A DNA stretch of 64,000 nt from Streptomyces sp. NRRL S-37 (lineage in GTDB: Bacteria > Actinomycetota > Actinomycetes > Streptomycetales > Streptomycetaceae), in assembly GCF_000721605.1 (NCBI RefSeq), contig NZ_JOIZ01000004.1, positions 124,001 through 188,000 on the forward strand, written 5' to 3'. Below are positions 1 through 8,630 of the stretch, piece by piece. Every line of letters begins with the position of its first letter. The first letter of the stretch is position 1. The notes under the pieces are model-generated. The model searched no databases. It worked only from the letters and a program-made list of their open reading frames with translations, and was not told the origin of the DNA. Made by a program: the position numbers and the translations under genes.

Positions 1-155
1 CCGTCGGCGTGCCCTACCTGGCCCTCGCCACCGGCATGTCCGCCTCCGCCGCGATCGCGGCCGGCCTCACCCCGTTCCTCGTCGGCGACGCCCTGAAGGC
101 GGCCCTGGCGATGGGCGTGCTGCCGACGGCCTGGAAGTTCGCCAACAAGCGGTGA
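1..155 (+). CDS. bioY: BioY biotin transporter S component, C-terminal fragment
   Basis: The window opens inside this gene, and the reading frame in phase with base 3 ends at the TGA at 153-155. The visible 50 residues contain the hydrophobic segment around GVPYLALATGMS and the LTPFLVGDALKAALA helix that closes BioY proteins, the substrate-binding membrane subunit of ECF biotin transporters. The N-terminal three quarters lie outside the window. The downstream neighbour is convergent, and its open reading frame runs antisense through this whole fragment. The family call rests on recognising the C-terminal helix and is fairly secure; transport specificity cannot be tested from the fragment. Confidence 0.8.
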   Translation, partial: VGVPYLALATGMSASAAIAAGLTPFLVGDALKAALAMGVLPTAWKFANKR

Positions 156-1607
156 TCTCCCGGGTTCTACGGCGAGAGGCCCGGCCACCCGCTGCTTGAC
201 GACGGCGATGACGAGCACGATCGCGGCGACCAGCAGCGACAGCAGCATCGTCGTACGCCCGTCGTGCTCGGTGTCGGTCAGCATGTAACCGAGCACGAAC
301 ACGATCAGCGCGGCGCTGGCCCACGTCAGGTACGGGTACAGCCACATCCGCACGACCAGCTTCTCCGGCGCCTCCGCCTCGATGATCTTCCGCATGCGCA
401 GCTGCGAGAAGCAGATCACCAGCCACACGAACAGCGCGACCGCGCCGGAGGAGTTGACGAGGAAGAGGAAGACGGAGTCCGGGAACTTGTAGTTGAAGAA
501 GACGGCGACGAAGCCGAACACCACGGACACGAGGATCGCCGTGCGCGGCACACCGCGGTCCGTGGTCCGGGCGAACGACTTCGGCGCGTCCCCGCGCCGG
601 CCGAGCGAGAAGGCCATCCGGGAGGCCGTGTAGAGGCCGGAGTTGAGGCAGGACAGCACGGACGTCAGCACGATGAAGTTCATGATCTGACCGGCGTGCG
701 CGATGCCGAGGGAGTCCAGGGCGGCGACGTACGAGCCGTCCTCGGTGATGGACTTGCTGTCCCACGGCAGCAGACAGACCACGACGAGGATCGAGCCGAG
801 GTAGAAGACGCCGATCCGCCAGATGATGCTGTTGGTCGCCTTGGTGACGGCGCGCTGCGGGTCCTCCGACTCACCGGCGGCCAGCGTGGCGATCTCGCTG
901 CCCATGAAGGAGAAGACGACGAGCAGGATGCCGGTGAGGATGGCGCCGGCGCCGTTCGGCAGGAAACCGCCGTGCTCGGTGAGGTTGGCCAGGCCCGCCT
1001 GGTCGCTGTCGACGCCGGGCAGCACGCCGAAGACGGCCAGCCCGCCGACGACGATGAACGCGCCGATGGCGACGACCTTGATCCCGGCGAACCAGAACTC
1101 GAACTCGCCGTAGGAACCCACGGAGACCAGGTTGGTGGCGGTCAGCACCACCATCACGATGAGCGCCCAGCCCCACTGCGGAACGGCCGGTATCCACCCT
1201 TCGAGGATCGCGGCACCGGCGGTCGCCTCGACCGCGAGGACGACGACCCAGAAGAACCAGTAGAGCCAGCCGATGGTGAACCCGGCCCAGGGCCCGAGCG
1301 CCCGGTCGGCGTGCGCGGAGAAGGACCCGGAGGTCGGGTTGGCCGCGGACATCTCCCCGAGCATCCGCATCACCAGCACCACGAGCGTGCCGACGAGGGC
1401 GTACGACAGGAGGATGCCGGGGCCGGCGGTCGCGATGCCGGAGCTGGAACCGACGAAGAGGCCCGCCCCGATCACACCGCCGATGGCGATCATCGACAGA
1501 TGGCGGTTCTTGAGCCCGGCCTGGAGTCCGGAATCTCCCGGTGTCCCGGGATCGCCGGGCTTTCCGGGATCGTCCTCGGGCTTGGTGAGGGTCGGCTGCG
1601 AAGTCAT
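1..1607 (-). CDS. APC-superfamily amino-acid permease (GabP/AnsP-like), frame open at window edge
   Basis: An integral membrane amino-acid/proton symporter starting at ATG 1607 behind an AAAGGAAAA ribosome site. After a short Pro/Gly-rich cytoplasmic N-terminus, about 30 residues in, comes the APC signature around SMIAIGGVIGAGLFVGS, followed by about twelve hydrophobic segments. Sequence such as SANPTSGSFSAHADRALG and FSFMGSEIATLAAGES matches the amino-acid:proton symporter branch (GABA, asparagine or aromatic amino acids). The normal family end would fall near the VIAVVKQRVAG segment (about 183-220). No stop follows; the frame continues antisense to bioY to the window edge. Removing one base from the CCC run at 180-182 would give a stop at 167-169, so the tail may be a frameshift or assembly artefact. 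Substrate is not predictable. Confidence 0.82.
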   Translation of the reverse strand, partial: MTSQPTLTKPEDDPGKPGDPGTPGDSGLQAGLKNRHLSMIAIGGVIGAGLFVGSSSGIATAGPGILLSYALVGTLVVLVMRMLGEMSAANPTSGSFSAHADRALGPWAGFTIGWLYWFFWVVVLAVEATAGAAILEGWIPAVPQWGWALIVMVVLTATNLVSVGSYGEFEFWFAGIKVVAIGAFIVVGGLAVFGVLPGVDSDQAGLANLTEHGGFLPNGAGAILTGILLVVFSFMGSEIATLAAGESEDPQRAVTKATNSIIWRIGVFYLGSILVVVCLLPWDSKSITEDGSYVAALDSLGIAHAGQIMNFIVLTSVLSCLNSGLYTASRMAFSLGRRGDAPKSFARTTDRGVPRTAILVSVVFGFVAVFFNYKFPDSVFLFLVNSSGAVALFVWLVICFSQLRMRKIIEAEAPEKLVVRMWLYPYLTWASAALIVFVLGYMLTDTEHDGRTTMLLSLLVAAIVLVIAVVKQRVAGPLAVEPGRSPLVGELPGRRQHAHRQGRLQGVADEERGEAGRDRGGGGHAGGEGQVGHAD

Positions 1608-1811
1608 GGGGTGGTTTTCCTTTGCGCCGGTGGGGCAGTCCCCGTACGAACGGGTACGAGCCGGACCAGTGAAACGGAGGAGAAAGAATTCGGAAACCTT
1701 TGATTCCGGATCGTTACTTGAGCTTTTCCTGAGCTTCTATGGATTTCCTCACAGTTTTTGTGCAAGGCACCCGACGCGCCTTCCCGGGAACCCCCGTGTC
1801 ACACTCGGACC

Positions 1812-2297
<486 letters not shown>

Positions 2298-2307
2298 CGC
2301 CACCAGG

Positions 2308-2333
2308 CCCCCCGAGGCGAGGGCCTCGGGGGG
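2308..2333 (+). terminator. hairpin terminator after rpiB
   Basis: A perfect 11-bp stem (2308-2318 with 2323-2333) and GAGG loop begin 11 bases after the rpiB stop codon. There is no T-run, as is common in high-GC actinobacteria. Confidence 0.65.
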
Positions 2334-2412
2334 CACCCTCTCCGAGGCGCCGGCGGGACCCCGGCGGACACGGCCCCCGCCGGGACCGGGGCGGAGCCCC
2401 CCGGAACGAGCC

Positions 2413-2855
2413 GGCCGCCTGGAGCGATCCGGGCCGCCCGGGGCGAGCCAGGCCGCTTGGAGCGAGTCGGGCCGCCCGGAGCGAGCTGGATCGCCCGGGC
2501 GGGTCGGGCCGCCCGGAGCGAGTCGGGCCGCTCGGGGCGAGTCGAGTCGCCTGGGGTGAGCTGGATCGCTTGGAGTGAGCCGGTTCGCCTGGAGCGAGTC
2601 GGGCCGCCTGGGGCGAGCTGGATCGCCCGGGCGGGGTGGGCTGCTTGGAGCGATTCGGGTCGGCCGGGGCGAGTCGAATCGTCTGGGGCGAGCTGGACCG
2701 CTTGGAGCGAGCCGGGTTGCCCGGGCGAGCCGGGCCGCTCGGGGCGGGCTGGATCGCCCGGAGTGAGTCGAGTCGCCCCGGCTGACCGGGCCGTCCGGCT
2801 GACCGGGCCGTCCGGCCGACCGGGCCGTCCGGCCGACCGGGCCGTCCGGCCGACC
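2413..2855. repeat. degenerate 19-bp tandem repeats grading into exact 17-bp repeats
   Basis: This fills most of the gene-free stretch 2298-2888. About two dozen head-to-tail units of 17-20 bp (mostly 18-19) of the form GGNCCGCYYGGRGCGAGYY are seen, for example at 2431, 2509, 2528 and 2547. They shift near 2770 to 17-bp units GGGCCGTCCGGCCGACC, identical at 2805-2821, 2822-2838 and 2839-2855, with a one-base variant at 2788-2804. The period is not a multiple of three, so the open frames across it (both strands) are not credible proteins. The array stops about 20 bases before the ribosome site of the next gene. Confidence 0.85.
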
Positions 2856-2888
2856 GGGCGGTGGGTACAAGCTTGGAAGGACATCCCC

Positions 2889-3710
2889 GTGCCGGAAGGC
2901 CACACCATCCACCGGCTGGCCGAGGACTACGCCGCCGCCTTCGCCGCCGGCGCCCCCCTCCGCGTCACGAGCCCCCAGGGCAAGTTCGCCGACGCCGCCG
3001 CCCTCCTCGACCGCACGCCGCTGCACACCACCGACGCCCACGGCAAGCACCTGTTCCTCGGCTTCGGCGACGACGGGCCCGCCGAGTGGGTCCACATCCA
3101 CCTCGGCCTCTTCGGCAAGGTCACCTTCGGCCCGGCCCCGGCGCCGCCGCCCACGGACACCGTCCGGCTCCGCCTCGCCGACGCCACGTCCTATGTCGAC
3201 CTGCGCGGCCCCACCACCTGCGCCCTGATCACGGACCCCGAGAAGCAGGCGGTCCACGACCGGCTCGGCCCCGACCCGCTGCGCCCGGACGCCGACCCGG
3301 CCCTCGCGTACCGCAGGATCGGCCGCAGCCGTACGACGATCGCCGCCCTCCTCATGGACCAGAAGGTCATCGCGGGCGTGGGCAACGTCTACCGCGCCGA
3401 GGTCCTCTTCCGGCACCGGATCGACCCGTACCGCGCGGGCCGGGACATCACCGCGGCCGAGTGGGACGCGATCTGGGCCGACCTGGTCGCGCTGATGCGC
3501 GAGGGCGTCCGCCTCAACCGCATCGACACCGTCCGCCCCGAACACACCCCGGAGGCGATGGGCCGCCCGCCGCGCGTCGACGACCACGGCGGCGAGGTGT
3601 ACGTCTACCGCAGGGCGAACCTGCCCTGCCACATCTGCGGCGGCGAGATCCGCACCGCCGATCTCGCCGCCCGCAACCTGTTCTGGTGCCCGGAGTGCCA
3701 GCGCCGCTGA
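2889..3710 (+). CDS. Fpg/Nei-family DNA glycosylase/AP lyase (endonuclease VIII-like)
   Basis: Base-excision repair bifunctional glycosylase, 273 residues. GTG 2889 is the start because Fpg/Nei enzymes need proline directly after the removed initiator Met: the protein begins (M)PEGHTIHRLA, giving catalytic Pro2 and Glu3; GGAAGGA lies just upstream at 2875-2881. The N-terminal beta-sandwich is followed by the H2TH domain (GRSRTTIAALLMDQKVIAGVGNVYRAE split over about 150-180) and a C-terminal zinc finger with two CxxC pairs (CHIC, CPEC). PEGHT rather than PELPE points to the Nei (oxidised pyrimidine) branch. It ends 4 bp from the convergent acetyltransferase. The upstream repeat array carries an open frame that could mislead gene callers. 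Confidence 0.93.
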   Translation: MPEGHTIHRLAEDYAAAFAAGAPLRVTSPQGKFADAAALLDRTPLHTTDAHGKHLFLGFGDDGPAEWVHIHLGLFGKVTFGPAPAPPPTDTVRLRLADATSYVDLRGPTTCALITDPEKQAVHDRLGPDPLRPDADPALAYRRIGRSRTTIAALLMDQKVIAGVGNVYRAEVLFRHRIDPYRAGRDITAAEWDAIWADLVALMREGVRLNRIDTVRPEHTPEAMGRPPRVDDHGGEVYVYRRANLPCHICGGEIRTADLAARNLFWCPECQRR

Positions 3711-3714
3711 GCCG

Positions 3715-4965
3715 TCAGAACCCGTGCGGCAGCCACGGCGCCGGGTCGCTCCCGAACGCCAGGGACGCCTCCGCCAGCGCGCCCCGCCGCAGCTCACGCA
3801 CCCGGCCGGCCGCCGCGAGCGCCGCGAGGCTCACCCCGCCCAGATACGCCGCGCCCAACTCCCGTACCGACAGGGCGAGATCGGCAGGATCCTCCGTACG
3901 CTCGCAGGACGCGCCCTTGGCGTCCCCGCTCAGCCGCCAACGCCCCGCGTTCCAGGGGCAGAAGGCGTCCTCCACCTCGAACACCACGTCCACCGGCGCC
4001 CGGTAGGTCCGCGCCCGGAGCGCCGCACCGACATCGACCAGCCGTACGTACAGCGAGTCCCGGAGTTCCGGCCGGCACCGGCGGATGTCGGACACCAGGT
4101 ACTGCCACGCCTCGTCGACCGGCCGGCCGCGCGCCACCAGCGTCGACGTCAGGTCGATGCCGAACAGGAACCGCCACAGCGCGCCGTCCGCCGCCGGATC
4201 GAGCGCGGCCAGGGTGCTCAGCAGCACCGTGCCGTCGGCCCCGGCGGAGCTCCAGCCCGGCTTCACCCGGAACCGCGCGTACCCGACCGTCTCACCGGCC
4301 CGTTCGGCGACCACGCACTGCAGCGGTGACGCCCCGCCCCGCTGCTGCTCCGTGTCGAGCAGGGCCACCCGCTCCCAGCCGGGCAGGCGTGCGAGCATCC
4401 CGGGACGGCAGGGCACCGACCGGGCGTAGACCGCCTCACAGGCGTCGAGGACGTCGGCGGGATCCACGTACCGCAGCCGTACGTCGTCGGTGCCGGCCGG
4501 GACGGTCAGGCCCGTCCGGCGGGTGTCGATCTCGGCGTTGACCTGGAAGGTGGCCGCGGCGTACCCGAACCGGCCGTAGATCGCCGGCTCCGACGCCGTG
4601 AGCACCGCCAGCGGCTCGCCCCAGGACCGCACATCGTCCAGCTGCCGTCGCATCATCGACGTCAGCACCCCGCGCCGCCGGTGTGTGGCGGCCACGCTCA
4701 CCATCGTGACGCCCGCGGCCGGTACCGAGGCGCCGCCCGGCACGGTGAGCCGGAACGAGAACGCACCCGCCGTCCCCACGCAGGCGCCCCCGTCCCACAC
4801 ACCGAGGGAACGGTCGAACTCGGTCAGCGAGTTCCACAGGTCCCGTTCCGCGTCCGCCTCCGGAACCCCGCCGAAGGCACGGATCAGCGTCGCGTACCAC
4901 TTGTCCCAGTCGTCCGGATCCAGCACGTGAAGTCCGTTTGTGGAGCCCGTTTTCTCGGTCGTCAT
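3715..4965 (-). CDS. Eis-like GNAT N-acetyltransferase with C-terminal sterol-carrier-like domain
   Basis: A 416-residue cytosolic acetyltransferase of the Eis type: tandem GNAT folds followed by an SCP2-like domain. The acetyl-CoA loop VSVAATHRRRGVL (about 90-102) matches the Eis V-x-V-x-P-x-x-R-R-x-G pattern except that Pro is replaced by Thr-His. The AIYGRFGYAAAT segment carries the Tyr region used as general acid, and the protein ends in Phe, which in Eis places the C-terminal carboxylate in the active site. Mycobacterial Eis acetylates amines on aminoglycosides and proteins; the substrate here is unknown. It converges on the glycosylase gene with 4 bp between them and no terminator. Start ATG 4965. 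Confidence 0.85.
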   Translation of the reverse strand: MTTEKTGSTNGLHVLDPDDWDKWYATLIRAFGGVPEADAERDLWNSLTEFDRSLGVWDGGACVGTAGAFSFRLTVPGGASVPAAGVTMVSVAATHRRRGVLTSMMRRQLDDVRSWGEPLAVLTASEPAIYGRFGYAAATFQVNAEIDTRRTGLTVPAGTDDVRLRYVDPADVLDACEAVYARSVPCRPGMLARLPGWERVALLDTEQQRGGASPLQCVVAERAGETVGYARFRVKPGWSSAGADGTVLLSTLAALDPAADGALWRFLFGIDLTSTLVARGRPVDEAWQYLVSDIRRCRPELRDSLYVRLVDVGAALRARTYRAPVDVVFEVEDAFCPWNAGRWRLSGDAKGASCERTEDPADLALSVRELGAAYLGGVSLAALAAAGRVRELRRGALAEASLAFGSDPAPWLPHGF

Positions 4966-5111
4966 GAGCCATCCCTACCAGTGCCGTACCGGACGGGCGA
5001 GACAATTTCTCCCGCGCGGCCCCACGACGGCGTCCGGTGAAGTTGACTGGGAAGTCGGCCCCGGCACGGGGACAACCAGGACCTCCCGTGCCAAGTGGCC
5101 GGTCCGATGGA

Positions 5112-5117
5112 TAGGGT
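5112..5117 (+). promoter_or_regulatory. -10 hexamer of a putative leaderless promoter
   Basis: TAGGGT lies 9 bases before the ATG at 5127, and no Shine-Dalgarno sequence is present between them, as expected when transcription starts at or next to the start codon. Confidence 0.4.
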
Positions 5118-5126
5118 CCCGAACTA

Positions 5127-6305
5127 ATGGCAACAGGACGAGAGCGGCGTGCGGAAGCCGACACGTTCACGGCCCGGTGGAAGAAGCAGTGGCACCGGGC
5201 CCGCGTCGGCATGCGCCGGAGCGCCGTCGACTACTTCCGCGGGGACGGCTCCGACTGGGTCGCGCTCGCCGGACTGTTCCTCACCGTCCCGCTGATCGCG
5301 GCCGGGACCCTCGCCAACTCGGTGTGGTGCGCGCCGTCCGCACTGGTCATACCGATCGTCGCCGGCGGCCTGCTGCTGCGTCCGGCGAGCCTGCTCGGCC
5401 TGTACGCCGCCGCGGCGACCGCGCTGATCGTGGAGTCGGTGCTGCTCGGCCCCTACACCGAGGGCGCGGCCCGCGTCACACCCGGTGTGGTCCTCACCGT
5501 CGCCGCCTGCGGCTTCTTCGGACTGCTCGTCGCCCAGTTCCGCAGCCGGGTCGGCGTGCCCTGGCGGCGCGGCGGCACCATGCTGTTCGACCTGCGCGAA
5601 CGCATCCGGGTGCAGAGCAAGCTGCCGAAACTCCCCGACGGCTGGCACCGGGAGATGGCCCTGCGTCCGGCCGGCGGACAGTCCTTCTCGGGCGACTTCG
5701 TGGTCGCCGCCCGCACCAACGGCGGGCGCACCCTGGAGGTCGTGCTCACCGACGTCTCCGGCAAGGGCATGGACGCCGCCTCGCGCGCCCTGCTGCTGTC
5801 GGGCGCCTTCGGCGGTCTCCTCGGCAGCCTCCCGCCGCACGCCTTCCTCCCGGCCGCCAACGGTTACCTGCTGCGCCAGGACTGGGACGAGGGCTTCGCC
5901 ACCTCCATCCACCTGGTGCTCGACCTGGACTCCGGCGACTACGAGCTCTACTCCGCCGGGCACCCGCCGGGCCTCCAGCTCAGCGCGGGCAGCGGACGCT
6001 GGGAGGAGAAGGCGGCCGACGGCCCGCTCCTCGGCGTGTACGACGGCGCCCAGTTCGACTCGGTGAAGGGCTCGCTGCGCCCCGGGGACGTGCTGATGCT
6101 GTTCACCGACGGTCTGGTGGAGACCTCCGACCGGGACATCGTCGAGGGCATCGACCGCCTCACCGGCGAGGCCGACCGCTATGTCGCGGGCGGCTTCCAC
6201 GGCGCCGCCTGGCACCTCATCGAGGCGGTCGCCAAGGACGTCAACGACGACCGGGCGCTGCTGCTGATCTGCCGCGAGGGCCCGACGGCCGCGGCGGCCC
6301 GCTGA
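5127..6305 (+). CDS. membrane-anchored PP2C/SpoIIE-family serine phosphatase
   Basis: A 392-residue protein with an N-terminal basic region, four or five hydrophobic helices (about 45-145) and a cytoplasmic PPM/SpoIIE catalytic domain (about 160-385). Metal-binding acidic residues are visible: Asp190 in SGDF, Asp209 in TDVSGKG, Asp328 in TDGLVE and Asp374/375 in NDDR. Such proteins in Streptomyces dephosphorylate anti-sigma-factor antagonists or other Ser/Thr phosphoproteins; no partner gene lies nearby, so the target is open. No sensor (PAS/GAF) domain is present: the input is presumably the membrane module. A -10-like TAGGGT 9 bases before the ATG suggests a leaderless message. The HD protein follows 18 bases after the stop. 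Confidence 0.88.
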   Translation: MATGRERRAEADTFTARWKKQWHRARVGMRRSAVDYFRGDGSDWVALAGLFLTVPLIAAGTLANSVWCAPSALVIPIVAGGLLLRPASLLGLYAAAATALIVESVLLGPYTEGAARVTPGVVLTVAACGFFGLLVAQFRSRVGVPWRRGGTMLFDLRERIRVQSKLPKLPDGWHREMALRPAGGQSFSGDFVVAARTNGGRTLEVVLTDVSGKGMDAASRALLLSGAFGGLLGSLPPHAFLPAANGYLLRQDWDEGFATSIHLVLDLDSGDYELYSAGHPPGLQLSAGSGRWEEKAADGPLLGVYDGAQFDSVKGSLRPGDVLMLFTDGLVETSDRDIVEGIDRLTGEADRYVAGGFHGAAWHLIEAVAKDVNDDRALLLICREGPTAAAAR

Positions 6306-6323
6306 CCCGTGCACACTGGGCGG

Positions 6324-6782
6324 GTGACCGAGACGACACCGCTGCCCCTGGCCGAGATCGAGGCCACCGCCCGCGCCGCGCACGCCGGCCAGACCGACAA
6401 GGCGGGCCGGCCCTACGCCGAACACCTGCGGGCCGTCGCCGAGGGGGTACGGGCCCGCGGCGGCGACGAGGAGCAGATCGCGGCGGCCTGGCTGCACGAC
6501 GCCGTCGAGGACGACAAGCTGTCCCGGTGGTGGCTGGAGGAGGCGGCGCTGACCCGGCGGACCAAGGACATCGTCCTCGCGGTCACCAAACGCTCCGGGG
6601 AGCCGCCCGAGGCGTACGCGGCCCGGATCCTCGCCACCCCCGGTGCGCTGCTGGTGAAGGAGGCGGACCTGGCGCACAACGCCGACCCGGCCCGCCTCGC
6701 CGTACTGGACGGACCGACCCGCACACGACTGACCGAGAAGTACGCGCGGATGCGCGCACTCCTCGGCCTCGCGATCTCGTGA
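6324..6782 (+). CDS. MESH1-like HD-domain hydrolase (small alarmone hydrolase candidate)
   Basis: A 152-residue stand-alone HD protein starting at GTG 6324. The metal/nucleotide ligands of the RelA/SpoT hydrolase fold are all visible: His34 (YAEHL), His58-Asp59 (WLHDAVED), Glu62-Asp63, and Asp115 with Asn119 in KEADLAHN, close to the KLADRxHN motif of SpoT and MESH1. No synthetase, TGS or ACT domain follows, so it would be a small alarmone hydrolase or an NADPH phosphatase of the MESH1 kind. A CACACT hexamer at 6312-6317, 6 bases before the GTG, suggests a leaderless transcript separate from the phosphatase gene. Family assignment is firm; the ppGpp substrate is inference. Confidence 0.82.
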   Translation: MTETTPLPLAEIEATARAAHAGQTDKAGRPYAEHLRAVAEGVRARGGDEEQIAAAWLHDAVEDDKLSRWWLEEAALTRRTKDIVLAVTKRSGEPPEAYAARILATPGALLVKEADLAHNADPARLAVLDGPTRTRLTEKYARMRALLGLAIS

Positions 6783-6822
6783 TCTCGTGGTCCCGTGAAG
6801 GGGGAGAAGAGGAGAGGACCTC

Positions 6823-8004
6823 CTAGGCGGAGACCTTCTCGCGGGTCTCCCTCTCCTCCCGCCGCCCGCGTTCGCGGGCCGGTCCGGCGGCGTCCCGCTT
6901 GAACGCCCACTCCATCCTCGGCTCCATCACGAACCGGAACACCCGCCGCACGGGGGCGGTGCACAGCAGCGTCACCATGGCCGCCGCCAGGACGCTCACG
7001 GCGATCTCGCCGAGCGGCCGGTGCAGCACGGAGTGCTCGAACCAGCCCTGGTAGTCGCCGGCCTTCACCACGAAGCCGTGCAGCAGATAGCCGTACAGCG
7101 TGCCCGCGCCGAGCGCCGTGAACCACATACGGCGGCCCGGCACCCAGGCGAAGAAGCAGGCGGTCAGCAGCAGCGAGCAGCCGAACATCGCGAACACCAT
7201 GACCGGACCGGCCCACCACGGCGCGCCCAGCTCCTGCGCGGCGTCACGGTGGTAGAACCACGCGGTGTTCATCCGCGGCACCGCCCACCAGCCGAAGGCC
7301 AGCGCCGCCGCGAACACCGGCACCGCCGCGATCCGCACCGACCGGCGGCGCACCATGCGGAAGTGCTCCGGCCGCATGCACAGACCGAGCACGAAGTACG
7401 GCAGGAACTGCAGCACGCGCTGCAGGTCGAGGTCGTCGCCGATCCCGGGGGTGACACTGGCCAGCACGGCGATGCCGAGGGCCAGCGGCAACGGGTGCCG
7501 CACCGCGTTCCAGATCGGCGTGGTCAGCCGCCACACGAACAGCGCGACCAGGAACCAGGTCAGGTACCAGGGGTCGAGCAGGCTGATCTCCTGCTCGGGG
7601 GCGTGGTCGACGACCCGCCGGAACAGGGGATAGGCGGTCTCGAACACGATGTACGGCACGGCGACGCCGGTGACCAGCCGGCGCAGCCGGTCGGGCCGCA
7701 TGTCGAAACTGCGCGAGAAGTAGCCGGAGATGATGATGAAGGCCGGCATGTGGAACGCGTACACGACCGTGTACGCCGCTTCCAGGACCCGGCTGTCGCC
7801 CTTGAGGGGCTCCCAGGCGTGGCCCACCGCCACCAGCACGATCGCCAGGTACTTGGCGTTGTCGAAGAACGCGTCGCGCTGTCTGCCGTGCGGGCTCTTC
7901 GTGTGCGGGCTCTCCGTGCGCGGGCTCGGCACCGCGGGTGCCGGTGACTGTGCCGGGGGGAGCGGCGTTCTGCGGTTGCCGTACGGTCGCTGCGAGTTCG
8001 TCAC
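6823..8004 (-). CDS. acyltransferase-3 family membrane protein
   Basis: A 393-residue polytopic protein (about ten hydrophobic helices) starting at GTG 8004, with a Pro/Ser-rich cytoplasmic N-terminus of about 40 residues. FFDNAKYLAIVLVAVGHAW carries the N-terminal His of the acyltransferase-3 fold, and YAFHMPAFIIISGYF matches the following conserved F-x-M-P-x-F-x-x-x-S-G-Y pattern, as in OafA/WecH-type O-acyltransferases and fucose-4-O-acetylase-like proteins. It probably acylates a cell-surface glycan or lipid; no acceptor is indicated by the neighbours. The C-terminus is basic (GRREERETREK). It is convergent with the HD gene, 40 bp apart. Confidence 0.85.
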   Translation of the reverse strand: MTNSQRPYGNRRTPLPPAQSPAPAVPSPRTESPHTKSPHGRQRDAFFDNAKYLAIVLVAVGHAWEPLKGDSRVLEAAYTVVYAFHMPAFIIISGYFSRSFDMRPDRLRRLVTGVAVPYIVFETAYPLFRRVVDHAPEQEISLLDPWYLTWFLVALFVWRLTTPIWNAVRHPLPLALGIAVLASVTPGIGDDLDLQRVLQFLPYFVLGLCMRPEHFRMVRRRSVRIAAVPVFAAALAFGWWAVPRMNTAWFYHRDAAQELGAPWWAGPVMVFAMFGCSLLLTACFFAWVPGRRMWFTALGAGTLYGYLLHGFVVKAGDYQGWFEHSVLHRPLGEIAVSVLAAAMVTLLCTAPVRRVFRFVMEPRMEWAFKRDAAGPARERGRREERETREKVSA

Positions 8005-8088
8005 TGACCCTCCCGGCGGGAAATCGGGGAGTCGATCGGTGAGCTCGCTGCGCTTGCGGGGGACGAGGCAGCGTGGAACATCTGAGGC

Positions 8089-8118
8089 ACCCTAGCGTCG
8101 TCTTCGGCATTTCGTAAA
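8089..8118 (-). promoter_or_regulatory. candidate sigma-70-type promoter of the acyltransferase gene
   Basis: On the minus strand TTTACG (8118-8113) and TAGGGT (8094-8089) are separated by 18 bp and sit about 85 bases before the GTG at 8004. The -35 match is only moderate. Confidence 0.35.
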
Positions 8119-8630
8119 ACGCCCGGCGTTGTTCCTGGTATTCGGCTCGGGTACCCCGGATCGGGGAAAGTGATCGGCATGATTGCCGTGATGGCCAACA
8201 TGTTCCGCGTATAAGGGACTTGGCCGACGGCCGGGCCTTACTTGTCATGATTGTTCCGGACTAAGCCATGCATAAGCCCGGCAGGCGACTCTGGCGGTAT
8301 GTACCGGCTTGGGGGTGTCTCTCCCGTATCGGCCCAAGGGGTGTTGGAGTACCTGCGGCGACAATTCGAATTAACCGCGAACGCGTTGTGTGGAGACGGA
8401 AACGATCCGGTTGAATTCCCTGTGCGGGTGTCCCTTCGAATTGCCGTGCGACACCGCGCCGTCGGCCGGTGCGGACGGCCGCGCACGGACGGGACCGTCC
8501 GCACCGGGACGGATGATGCGTCAGCCGCCGCATAGGGCGGCCGTGTTGGTGGCACGATGGTTCTGGCGGGGTGCGCGGGGTCGTGTCGCCCGGGCCGGGG
8601 AAGCGGAACCGACCGAGGGTGTGATCAGTT
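8119..8630. other. gene-poor intergenic region
   Basis: This holds the upstream regions of two divergent genes. It is less GC-rich than its surroundings. I see a loose direct repeat of CATGATTG near 8178 and 8246, each followed by a GTTCCG-x-TAAG-like sequence. The open frame at 8251-8535 contains a TTA codon and an un-Streptomyces-like third-position pattern, so I do not call it. No RNA gene or mobile element is recognisable. Confidence 0.5.

Noticed and set aside
264..1703. 479-codon plus-strand frame over the permease gene
   Set aside because: Antisense shadow; Asp/Glu/His-rich nonsense composition, whereas the minus strand encodes a clear permease.
2413..2855. CRISPR array
   Set aside because: Units are directly adjacent with no unique spacers, vary in length and have no cas genes nearby.
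2457..2888. N-terminal extension of the DNA glycosylase through the repeat array
   Set aside because: Catalytic Pro must be residue 2; the ribosome site and GTG at 2889 place it there.
8251..8535. possible 94-residue gene
   Set aside because: Contains a TTA codon, weak third-position GC bias, no ribosome site and no recognisable domain.
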